Assembly: GCF_947499265.1 (NCBI RefSeq) | Contig: NZ_CANMNK010000006.1 | Span: 62,001-126,000 of the forward strand | Length of the DNA stretch: 64,000 bases | DNA from: an uncultured Roseobacter sp. | GTDB lineage: Bacteria > Pseudomonadota > Alphaproteobacteria > Rhodobacterales > Rhodobacteraceae | Direction of reading: 5' to 3' | Part shown: positions 18,197 to 25,559 of the stretch, in pieces | Layout of the letters: every line of letters begins with the position of its first letter | Numbering within the stretch: position 1 is the stretch's first letter | Notes under the pieces: model-generated | Database searches by the model: none | Seen by the model: only the letters and a program-made list of their open reading frames with translations | What the model was told of the DNA's origin: nothing | Program-made: the position numbers and the translations under genes

Positions 18197-19221
18197 AACA
18201 GGTCATTCTATCGCATGCGATCGCAACCCTTGGCGTGGGTGCGTTTCACCTGCTGCACCTGCCGCTGCCGTGGTTGCTGGGGCCGATCACAGCCTGTCTC
18301 ATCGCGGCCCTTGCCGGGGTGCCGATGCGCGGGGTCCCGGTGGTCAACAACCTGATGCGCACCATTCTGGGGGTTGCCGTGGGGGCGACCTTCACCTGGG
18401 CGCTTGTGGTGACGATGGCGGGCATGTGGACGACGCTGATCCTTGTGCCACTGATGGTGTTTCTCATTGGTCTTATCGGGGTGCCGTATTTTCAGCGTCT
18501 CTGGGGGTTTGACTTCGCCACCAGCTACTATGGTGCGATGCCCGGCGGCCTGCAGGATATGCTGCTTTTCGGGGAGGAGGCCGGGGGGGACGTGCGCGCG
18601 CTTTCGTTGATCCATGCGACGCGGGTATTGGTCATCGTTGTGGCGCTGCCCTTCATTCTCAAGGGCTATTGGGGAGTTGATCTCAGCAATCCCCCTGGCG
18701 TGCCCGCAACGACGCTGCCGCTGTCGCAGCTGTTCCTGATGGCGGTTTGCGGGATCGTCGGTTGGCAGGTCGCGAAGCGGGTCGGGCTCTTTGGCGCGTC
18801 CATTCTGGGGCCAATGATCCTTGCGGGTGTCCTTGCGCTGCTGGGTGTTCTGCAGCACCGCCCCCCGGCAGAGGCGATCTGGATGGCGCAGTTTTTCATC
18901 GGGATGACGGTGGGCACAAAATACGCGGGTGTGACCGGCCATGAGGTGCGCCGCGACGTGACCGCAGCGCTGGGGTTCTGCCTGATCCTGCTGGTGCTGA
19001 CGAGCCTCTTTGTCGAGGCGATCCATCTGCTACAGCTTGCCCCACCGATGGAAACGCTGCTGGCCTTCGCCCCCGGGGGGCAGGCCGAAATGACCGTGCT
19101 TGCGCTGATTGCAGGGGCCGATATGGCCTTTGTGATTGCCCACCACGTGCTGCGCATTGTCGTGGTGATCCTTGGGGCACCGCTGGCGGCGCGGATGTTC
19201 AGCCCCAAACCTCCGGGTTGA
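18193..19221 (+). CDS. AbrB-family membrane protein (putative transporter)
   Basis: A 342-residue, very hydrophobic protein with about ten membrane segments arranged as two similar halves. Each half carries a glycine/proline motif (PWLLGPITACLIAAL in the first, GASILGPMILAGVLALLG in the second) and a loop such as AMPGGLQDML or AFAPGGQAEM. This is the AbrB duplication family, formerly labelled ammonia monooxygenase and now thought to comprise transporters. It is translationally coupled to the GntR regulator (ATGA overlap), suggesting export or uptake of a related organic acid. Its last 23 bp overlap the convergent hydroxyacid dehydrogenase gene. Confidence 0.8.
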   Translation: MKQVILSHAIATLGVGAFHLLHLPLPWLLGPITACLIAALAGVPMRGVPVVNNLMRTILGVAVGATFTWALVVTMAGMWTTLILVPLMVFLIGLIGVPYFQRLWGFDFATSYYGAMPGGLQDMLLFGEEAGGDVRALSLIHATRVLVIVVALPFILKGYWGVDLSNPPGVPATTLPLSQLFLMAVCGIVGWQVAKRVGLFGASILGPMILAGVLALLGVLQHRPPAEAIWMAQFFIGMTVGTKYAGVTGHEVRRDVTAALGFCLILLVLTSLFVEAIHLLQLAPPMETLLAFAPGGQAEMTVLALIAGADMAFVIAHHVLRIVVVILGAPLAARMFSPKPPG

Positions 19222-20167
19222 TCATGTTGATGGGCGCGCCATCGGCATAGGCGTTGATCTGGTCAAAGATGTCACTGAACTGCAGATCAAATTCATCCTC
19301 GGTGACATAGCCGATGTGCGGGGTTGGCAGCACATTGGGATGTGTCAGCAGCGGATGCGTCGTGTCGGTCAGGGGTTCGCTATCAAAGACATCGACGGCC
19401 GCGAAAATGCGGTTTCGCGTCATTTCCGCTTCAAGCACGCCGGGGGCGATCAGACCGGACCGCGACGTATTCACCAACAGACTGCGCGGTTGCATCGTGG
19501 CGAGGTCTGCGGCGGTCACGATGCCTTTGGTCTCAGGCTTCAGGCGCACGTGCAGGCTGACGATATCCGAGGTGGCAAAGAAGGCTTCGCGGTTGGCTGC
19601 AACTATCACCCCGTCTGCGGCGGCGCGGGCGCGCCCTTCCGGCGAGGCCCACCATTGCACCTGCATCCCAAGCGCCTCGGCATATCCCGCGACGGCCTTT
19701 GCGATCCTGCCGTAGCCATAGAGGCCTAGGGTTCGCCCCCGCAGGCTACGCCCCACACCCGATTGCCAGGTACCCGCGCGGAGCGAGGCAACTTGCTGGG
19801 GGATCTGCCGGTAGCTGGCCAGGATCACGGCCAGCGTATGTTCTGCGGCGGCATAGGAGGGCGTGTCGGAATGCATGTTCGAGCACAAGAGCACGTTATG
19901 ACGCGTGCAGGCGTCCACATCGATATGCGGATAGACGCTGCGCTGCGAAATCAGGCGCAGGTCGGGCAGGTGTTCCAGCAGATCCGCGCCGATCCGCGTG
20001 CGCTCGCGGAAAAGCACCAAAGCCTCCGCCTGCCGGAGCCGCGCCGCCAGACGTTCTGGGTCAGGTTCATGGTCGGTCCAAACGGTCACCTCATGCGCGG
20101 CCAGCTTGGCAAAGCAGGGCAGGGTGCGCAGCGTGTCGAACCAATCGTCCAGAATATGGACTTTCAC
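19199..20167 (-). CDS. D-isomer-specific 2-hydroxyacid dehydrogenase
   Basis: The GTG at 20167 overlaps the stop of the 79-residue gene upstream (GTGA) and gives 322 residues beginning VKVHILDDWFDTL. A longer in-frame ATG at 20296 lies inside that gene and adds a meaningless arginine-rich leader. The NAD-binding motif GLYGYGRIAKAVAGYAEALGM follows the family G-x-G-x-x-G pattern. The catalytic set is visible: R in VNTSRSGLI, E in DVFDSEPL and H in TPHIGYVTED. These enzymes reduce 2-oxo acids or oxidise D-2-hydroxy acids. Within this cluster the substrate may be a tricarboxylate-derived oxo or hydroxy acid, by inference only. Confidence 0.85.
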   Translation of the reverse strand: MKVHILDDWFDTLRTLPCFAKLAAHEVTVWTDHEPDPERLAARLRQAEALVLFRERTRIGADLLEHLPDLRLISQRSVYPHIDVDACTRHNVLLCSNMHSDTPSYAAAEHTLAVILASYRQIPQQVASLRAGTWQSGVGRSLRGRTLGLYGYGRIAKAVAGYAEALGMQVQWWASPEGRARAAADGVIVAANREAFFATSDIVSLHVRLKPETKGIVTAADLATMQPRSLLVNTSRSGLIAPGVLEAEMTRNRIFAAVDVFDSEPLTDTTHPLLTHPNVLPTPHIGYVTEDEFDLQFSDIFDQINAYADGAPINMINPEVWG

Positions 20168-20403
20168 CGGCTTTCTACGCCGTCGGCTGCTGTGGGCGCG
20201 CGCGGGGTCGGAATAAAGACGTCTTCTTCCAGCGAGCGGATCGCCAGCAACACCTTTTGTCGTTCCGCCAGCAGGTGATTGAATTGCGCGTCGCATCCCG
20301 AAATCGGGACCGGGTAAGCGCTGATTTCATCGCTGAGCAACCGGCGCGCCACGGCAAGTTCTGATTGCGCGGCCAGGATGCAGTCTTCGAACTGATCGGT
20401 CAT
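20164..20403 (-). CDS. Small protein of unknown function, first gene after operator site 2
   Basis: 79 residues with an exceptionally good ribosome binding site (AAGGAGG, 8 bases before the ATG). It is coupled by a GTGA overlap to the hydroxyacid dehydrogenase. The sequence is mostly helical (EDCILAAQSELAVARRLLSDEI and FNHLLAERQKVLLAIRSLEED) with a proline-rich tail. I recognise no domain, no signal peptide and no membrane segment. The strong start signal and coupling argue that it is real. It could be an accessory subunit of the dehydrogenase. Confidence 0.65.
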   Translation of the reverse strand: MTDQFEDCILAAQSELAVARRLLSDEISAYPVPISGCDAQFNHLLAERQKVLLAIRSLEEDVFIPTPRAPTAADGVESR

Positions 20404-20424
20404 GATGCTTCCTCCTTGTTTACT

Positions 20425-20440
20425 GTATACTATTGTATAC
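20425..20440. promoter_or_regulatory. GntR operator, site 2 (GTATAC-N4-GTATAC)
   Basis: A perfect GTATAC-TATT-GTATAC lies 21 bp before the small gene at 20403 and 15 bp after the PrpF-type stop. It matches site 1 in arm sequence and spacing and probably controls the small gene and the dehydrogenase. Confidence 0.65.
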
Positions 20441-20455
20441 TGAAATTAGGCTGCG

Positions 20456-21541
20456 TCAATCACCTGCCCAGACTGATGCGGGCACATAGACAGCGCCGCT
20501 CGCCAGTTTACGGGCGGTGCGCACCAATCCGGCGGATTTCACGGCAAAGCCGCTGGCGGTGTTCTCGAAGGCGACATCGACGTCAATGGCGCCGGATGGG
20601 TGTTCCAACGTGACCCGGGCGGGCGTTTCGTTTGGCAACGCCACATCGGCCACGGTGCCAGGGGTCAGAATGCAAGAGGCGAGGCATTGTGCGCCGGTCA
20701 CCGCCATGGAGGGGTGGCAATTCCACGGCATGAAATAGCGCGCCGTCATCGTTCCGCCGTCTCTTGCGGGGGCCAGCAAGCCAAACTTCGGTGTGACGGA
20801 TTGCGACACATCACCCATCCCCATGCGCAGGCCCGCTTCGCGACGCACCGCTTCCATACGCACGAAAAAAGCCTTGTTTTCATCAAGCTCCGTTGCACTT
20901 TCATACCCGTTCAGCCCGAAGCTTGCAGCGTTTGCGATCACCATGGGCATGGCCACATCCATGCAGGTGACCTCTATGCCCTTAATCACGTCGATCAGAT
21001 TGCCGGTGGGCAGGAAAGCCCCGGTCACGCCGCCGACGGTTTCCATGAACTGTAGCGCAACGGGGGCCGCACTGCCCGGCACCCCGGCAATCTGCGTATC
21101 ACCGTCATAGCGGACCTGACCACCCGGCGTCTGCACCAGCGCCGCAACCTTGGCTCCGGTATTTACGGCGCGAATGTTGACGGGCGTCTCGTCTTGCCGT
21201 GCGGGAACCAACCCCATTTCGATGGCCGCGGGGCCGACGCCCGACAGGATATTGCCGCAGGTGGGTTTGAAATCGACAAGCCTGTCTTCGACACTGACCT
21301 GCGCAAAGAAATAGTCGACATCCGCCCAAGGGTCGTCTGATTGCGAGAGCATCGCGACCTTGGTCGTGACCGCCACGCCGCCGCCGATCCCGTCGATATT
21401 GATCGGATGGCCTGACCCGAGCATGGCGATCAGCACCTCGGCCAGGGTCTCGGCATCCTCGGGCAGATCGGCGCGGTTGAGGTAGGGCCCGCGCGAGGTG
21501 CCGCCGCGCATGAAGAGGAAGGGGATGGCGGTCTGGGTCAT
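20456..21541 (-). CDS. PrpF-family isomerase (4-oxalomesaconate tautomerase-like)
   Basis: A 361-residue member of the PrpF/diaminopimelate-epimerase fold. The opening IPFLFMRGGTSRGPYLNRADLP is the PrpF signature. FKPTCGNILSGVGP carries the active-site cysteine, and the second half has PWNCHPSMAVTGAQCLA. Known members shift double bonds in tricarboxylic acids: 2-methyl-aconitate cis-trans isomerisation, aconitate isomerisation or 4-oxalomesaconate tautomerisation. With TcuA and a tricarboxylate importer nearby, an aconitate-type isomerisation is the most natural reading, but the family is too broad to fix it. It follows the TctA-TctB gene with a 10-bp gap, so it is likely the last gene of the tctC-tctAB transcript. 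Confidence 0.82.
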   Translation of the reverse strand: MTQTAIPFLFMRGGTSRGPYLNRADLPEDAETLAEVLIAMLGSGHPINIDGIGGGVAVTTKVAMLSQSDDPWADVDYFFAQVSVEDRLVDFKPTCGNILSGVGPAAIEMGLVPARQDETPVNIRAVNTGAKVAALVQTPGGQVRYDGDTQIAGVPGSAAPVALQFMETVGGVTGAFLPTGNLIDVIKGIEVTCMDVAMPMVIANAASFGLNGYESATELDENKAFFVRMEAVRREAGLRMGMGDVSQSVTPKFGLLAPARDGGTMTARYFMPWNCHPSMAVTGAQCLASCILTPGTVADVALPNETPARVTLEHPSGAIDVDVAFENTASGFAVKSAGLVRTARKLASGAVYVPASVWAGD

Positions 21542-21551
21542 GGCCGTCTGC

Positions 21552-23579
21552 TCAGGTCAACGGCCATGGCAAATCCGCATATTCCTGCAGCAGCCCGGGT
21601 GGAAAATCGCGGTTGAGCAGCCAGGCCATGCCACACATGAAGGTGAGGCCGACGGCAGTGTAGATCGCGGCATAGGCGGTGCTGACGCGGGCGCGCAGCT
21701 TCATGAAGCTGAAGAGGAAAACGGTGAGCGCGAGGATGAACCCGAAAAGCGAGGTCAGGATCAGCAGCCCGGCAAACCACGCCAGCGTCGGCCACAATCC
21801 ATGGGTGGCATCGGCCTCCTCCCCGCTCTTTTCGCGGTCGGCAAAGATCGTATCTGTTTCGGGCTTCAGCATCATGGTGATGATCAGGATCGCACAACCG
21901 ACCAGGCAGACCCCGGCGACAAACATCGGGAAGGTCCGGTCGCGGCTGAAGCTCGGGATCGAGGCGGCGTCATAGAAGGCGTAGGCGATATAGCCGGTCA
22001 CCACGAGCAGCATCACGAAAGGCGCACGCTTTGAACCGGATTGTACGTCGCCTTCGGCCATGATGTTTTTGGCCTGGCGCAGCCCCATCACGACAGAGAT
22101 CACAGTGATGATCAGCAGGACAATGACGATCGGGCTGAAGATGTAGTCGAGCCCGTCCTCGAAGCTTTTCCGGAACCGCGACTGCGCGATCTGGAGCGCC
22201 TGGTTGGCGTAGTTCTCCGCAGGGGTGGAGAGCACAAATCCGATCAGGAAGGCGGGCCGCGACCAGTCAAAGCGGCGCATCATCAGTCCCAGAAAGCCGA
22301 TGGCGAAGAGGGCGACAAGATCCATCAGGTTTTGACCGGACTGGAAGGCGGCAAAGCTGATGATCATAAAGAGGAACGGCGCCAGCAGGGCGAACCGAAT
22401 GGTCGTCAGTTTCGCAATGCCGCCGGAGGCCGCGATGCAGATGATGGTGCCCACCACATTTGCCAGCGCCAGCAACCAGACGATGGAATAGGTGATGTCG
22501 AGGTTGTTTTTCAACATGGCCGGGCCGACCTCGATCTGACCGGAGCCCAGAAGCGCGATGGCCCCGATGAAGATCGCCATGGAGCCGGAACCGGGGATAC
22601 CAAAGAGCAGGGTTGGCACGAGACCGCCGCCTTCCTTGGCGTTGTTGGAGCTTTCCGGTCCGATCACGCCGCGCACTTCGCCTTTGCCGAAGTTCGATTT
22701 GTCCTTGGTCGTCTGTACCGCGTGCCCGTAGGCGATCCAGTCCACGACCGACCCGCCCAAACCGGGGATCACGCCGACGACAACGCCGATGATCGAACAC
22801 CGCACGGACAGCCAGATGTTGGCAAACCAGTCTCTCACACCTTCGAGCCATCCACCGCCCAGTTGCGGCTCGCTGGAGATGGCGCGGTCCTGGCGCAACA
22901 GCGAGACAATCTCCGGGATGGCGAAGATACCAAGGCCGACGATCACCAGTTTCAACCCGTCGGTCAGATAGGGCAGGTCGTAGGAGGACATCCGCAGATC
23001 GCCGGAGGAGGCGCCTTCGCCGATGGTGCCGATGAGCATGCCAAGACCGGCCGCCACGATCCCCTTGATCGCCACGCGGCCCGCCAGAATGCCCACCATG
23101 GACAGGCCGAAGATCGTGATCATCAAAAGCTCCGGCGTGCGGAATTCGAGCACGATGGGCCGGGCGATCAGGATGAAGACGGTGAGGAAGCTAGCACCTA
23201 CCAACCCACCGAAAAGGGAGGAGGCAAAGGCGGCGGACAAGGCCCGCGCGGCCTTCCCTTTCTTGGCCATGGGGAAACCGTCGAGCACCGTCGCCTGCGA
23301 GGCGGATGATCCCGGAATCCCCATCAGGACGGAGGCAAAGGTGTCGGAGGTCGGCACCACCGCGACCATACCCACCATCAGCGCCAGGCCCAGGATCGGA
23401 TCCATCCCGAACATGAAGGGCAAGAGCAGCGACAGACCGGCAATCCCGCCGAGCCCCGGAAAGACCCCGATACACAGGCCCATCACAACGCCAAGCACCA
23501 GATACCCGATCACGACGGGTTGCAGGATCAACCCCCATGCATCGCCCAATGCGGGCAACGCCTCCATGATGACATCCAT
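21552..23579 (-). CDS. Tripartite tricarboxylate transporter, fused TctA-TctB membrane subunits
   Basis: I use the ATG at 23579 (GGGAGAG just upstream), giving 675 residues; an in-frame start at 23636 would cross the hairpin. Residues 1-500 are TctA: VMGLCIGVFPGLGGIAGLSLLLP, VGVIPGLGGSVVDW and LVPTLLFGIPGSGSMAIF are the duplicated G-L-G/P-G-S-G loops, with about twelve membrane segments. After about residue 530 come four more segments (PFVMLLVVTGYIAYAF; GVCLVGCAILIITMML; TLAWFAGLLILTSLFGFIL; AAIYTAVGLTFMCGMAWLL) that fit a TctB small subunit. No separate tctB gene is present, which supports a fusion. It imports tri- or dicarboxylates using the periplasmic TctC and an ion gradient. Confidence 0.88.
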   Translation of the reverse strand: MDVIMEALPALGDAWGLILQPVVIGYLVLGVVMGLCIGVFPGLGGIAGLSLLLPFMFGMDPILGLALMVGMVAVVPTSDTFASVLMGIPGSSASQATVLDGFPMAKKGKAARALSAAFASSLFGGLVGASFLTVFILIARPIVLEFRTPELLMITIFGLSMVGILAGRVAIKGIVAAGLGMLIGTIGEGASSGDLRMSSYDLPYLTDGLKLVIVGLGIFAIPEIVSLLRQDRAISSEPQLGGGWLEGVRDWFANIWLSVRCSIIGVVVGVIPGLGGSVVDWIAYGHAVQTTKDKSNFGKGEVRGVIGPESSNNAKEGGGLVPTLLFGIPGSGSMAIFIGAIALLGSGQIEVGPAMLKNNLDITYSIVWLLALANVVGTIICIAASGGIAKLTTIRFALLAPFLFMIISFAAFQSGQNLMDLVALFAIGFLGLMMRRFDWSRPAFLIGFVLSTPAENYANQALQIAQSRFRKSFEDGLDYIFSPIVIVLLIITVISVVMGLRQAKNIMAEGDVQSGSKRAPFVMLLVVTGYIAYAFYDAASIPSFSRDRTFPMFVAGVCLVGCAILIITMMLKPETDTIFADREKSGEEADATHGLWPTLAWFAGLLILTSLFGFILALTVFLFSFMKLRARVSTAYAAIYTAVGLTFMCGMAWLLNRDFPPGLLQEYADLPWPLT

Positions 23580-23606
23580 GAACTCTCTCCCTGCCTTGCT
23601 TGGAAA

Positions 23607-23633
23607 AGCGCCCCGACCGTTGGCCGGGGCGCT
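23607..23633 (-). terminator. Intercistronic hairpin between tctC and tctAB
   Basis: AGCGCCCCG and CGGGGCGCT pair perfectly (9 bp) around a 9-base loop, in the gap after tctC and just before the tctAB ribosome binding site. The T-run on the minus strand is short. It probably stabilises or attenuates the transcript so that the binding protein is made in excess. Confidence 0.55.
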
Positions 23634-23646
23634 CAAAAAACAAGGC

Positions 23647-24753
23647 TTAGTTCAGCGAAACGCCGTATTTTTCCTGCAGCCAATTGACCACGAAGTCCTT
23701 GGCTTCCGGCGTCACATTGGTGCCGCTTTCCAGCGCTGTTTGCGCGGCCTCACCAGTCATTTGCGGGTATTTGCCCAGACGTTTGCCGGAGATTTCCGCA
23801 AAGTCGGCCCGCGCCTTCACCGCTTCAAAGGCAGCGGTATAGGTGGCGATGGCATCCGCCGTCGCACCTGCTGGCAAGAAGACCATCTTCTGGGCGGGGA
23901 ATCCCGCGATGAAGAATGCCTTCCAGGCATCCCATTTTTCGCCGGAAGTTTCACAGCCATCGGTGGCCTCGCACACTTCCTTGAAGGTGGGAATGTCCGG
24001 GAAGGTCGGGTCCCGCACGATATTGCCCGCATCATCCAACGCGCCCCAGGTCATCATCGGCACGGCAGTGCCCGCCTCGACCAGCGGGGTCACACCCGAC
24101 AGATAAGAGGAAGAGGTCTGGTAGTCGATATTGGCCTCACCCCGTTCAAACATCAGGCGACCATCGCCGCGTCCCTTGATGCCCATGACGCTCTCGACAT
24201 TCAGCCCCAGCATTTCCCAGGCCAAAGTGGGCACAAGATCCAGACGGGTCGCGCCCTGATTGCCGTAGATGAAATCTTCACCCTGCAGCGGTGTGGCGCT
24301 CAGCCCGTCCATCTTTGCAGCCAGATCCGGTGGCAGATAGGCGACGCCACCGGTACCAGAGGCGAGCACCACGTTCCAGTCGGCGTAGTTGTATTTCACC
24401 CGCGGATCGCTCAGCAGGAACGGGAATTGCGTTGAGCCGCTGGAGCCGAAGATCAGCGTGCCATCGTCATATTCCTGCTCCTGAAAGAAGTTGGCGCCTT
24501 TGGTCGATCCGGCACCGGGCATGAACTTCACGACGACGGTGGGCTCGCCGGGCAACGCCTCAGACAGCAGCGGCGCATAGAAGTTGGCCCATTTGGCCGA
24601 TCCGCCGGTTTCGGAGAACGGAATGATCCACTCAACGGTCTTGCCGCTCAGATCGATGCCGTGGCCGCCCGCATGGGCCTGAAGTGAAAAAGTCGCAGCA
24701 GCCGCGGCCACAAGGCCAACCGCCACGCGACGCGTGGTTGTGATTAAGGACAT
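23647..24753 (-). CDS. TctC-type periplasmic tricarboxylate-binding protein
   Basis: The ATG at 24753 has AGGGAGGAA at ideal spacing and gives 368 residues; an in-frame start at 24879 would overlap the divergent regulator's leader. The signal peptide is MSLITTTRRVAVG then VAAAAATFSLQAHA. The mature protein has the TctC opening GKTVEWIIPFSETGGS and FMPGAGSTKGANFFQEQ, then TPLQGEDFIYGNQGATRL. Its job is to capture the carboxylate in the periplasm and deliver it to TctA-TctB. It diverges from tctD/tctE and leads the transcript that continues into tctAB and the PrpF-type gene. The C-terminal half is longer than in many TctC proteins. Confidence 0.85.
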   Translation of the reverse strand: MSLITTTRRVAVGLVAAAAATFSLQAHAGGHGIDLSGKTVEWIIPFSETGGSAKWANFYAPLLSEALPGEPTVVVKFMPGAGSTKGANFFQEQEYDDGTLIFGSSGSTQFPFLLSDPRVKYNYADWNVVLASGTGGVAYLPPDLAAKMDGLSATPLQGEDFIYGNQGATRLDLVPTLAWEMLGLNVESVMGIKGRGDGRLMFERGEANIDYQTSSSYLSGVTPLVEAGTAVPMMTWGALDDAGNIVRDPTFPDIPTFKEVCEATDGCETSGEKWDAWKAFFIAGFPAQKMVFLPAGATADAIATYTAAFEAVKARADFAEISGKRLGKYPQMTGEAAQTALESGTNVTPEAKDFVVNWLQEKYGVSLN

Positions 24754-24771
24754 ATGTTCCTCCCTGATATG

Positions 24772-24797
24772 TGGCGCTTCCTTTCGGGAAGACGCCA
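24772..24797. promoter_or_regulatory. Dyad in the tctC/tctD divergent region
   Basis: TGGCG-CTTCC and GGAAG-A-CGCCA form a 10-bp stem with one bulge around TTTCG, 18 bp before the tctC start. It could be a response-regulator site or a leader hairpin. Confidence 0.3.
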
Positions 24798-24884
24798 TGC
24801 AAAATCGCCGGTCTTGTCCCGGACCGGTTGATGTCACAAAGGTTACCTGCGAACCTTGCACGAAACTTTCAGGCTTCAAAAAAG

Positions 24885-25559
24885 ATGCGGATCACCCTTG
24901 TTGAAGACAATATTGGCCTCGCCAAAGGCATTGCCTACCGGTTGCAAGACACCGGACATGCGGTCGATTTGTTGCACGATGGGCACGAAGCCTCGGTGTT
25001 TTTGCGTGACGATAGCTCTGATCTGATCATCCTCGATATCAACCTGCCGGGGATCGACGGGCTGGCCCTGCTCAAGGAGCTCAGAGCGCGCGACGACGGG
25101 CGGCCGGTTATTTTGCTGACCGCGCGTGCGGAGACCGAAGACCGGGTCATTGGCCTCGATGCCGGCGCCGATGACTACTTGATCAAACCTTTCGAGATGG
25201 CGGAGCTGGAGGCACGCGTGCGTGCGTTGACCCGGCGGCGCGCGGTGCCGCACCGACAAACCGCGCAGATTGGCGCAGTGAGTTTCGACGCCGCCGCGCG
25301 CCAGCTTTTTGCCGATGACGCGCCCTTGGAATTGCCGCGTCGTGAGCTTTCGGTGTTTGAATGTCTTTTGTCTGCCGAAGGTCGGCTGGTGTCCAAGGCG
25401 GCCCTGCTGGACTATGCCTACGGCGTCGGCACAGATGTCGATGAGAAGGTCGTCGAGGTTTATATATCACGCCTCCGGTCACGGCTAAAGCCCTATAATA
25501 TTGGGATAAAATCCCAACGTGGCCTGGGATACCAAATGCGCTACGAGCCCGAGGCATGA
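24885..25559 (+). CDS. OmpR-family response regulator (TctD-like)
   Basis: 224 residues from the ATG at 24885, where the receiver domain begins (MRITLVEDNIGLAKGI). The acidic pocket is E7-D8, the phosphorylation site is D51 in LIILDINLPG, and K101 lies in YLIKPFE. The C-terminal winged helix (about 125-220) has the OmpR/PhoB pattern RRELSVFECLLSAEGRLVSK and KVVEVYISRLRSRL. It overlaps the sensor kinase by 4 bp (ATGA) and is divergent from tctC. In known systems TctD/TctE turn on the tricarboxylate transporter when citrate or a relative is present, and the arrangement here matches. Confidence 0.88.
   Translation: MRITLVEDNIGLAKGIAYRLQDTGHAVDLLHDGHEASVFLRDDSSDLIILDINLPGIDGLALLKELRARDDGRPVILLTARAETEDRVIGLDAGADDYLIKPFEMAELEARVRALTRRRAVPHRQTAQIGAVSFDAAARQLFADDAPLELPRRELSVFECLLSAEGRLVSKAALLDYAYGVGTDVDEKVVEVYISRLRSRLKPYNIGIKSQRGLGYQMRYEPEA

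Noticed and set aside
22041-24435. Long plus-strand open frames of 422 and 470 codons
   Set aside because: They are antisense to the TctA-TctB and TctC genes. Their composition is arginine- and aspartate-rich and repetitive, as expected of shadow frames.
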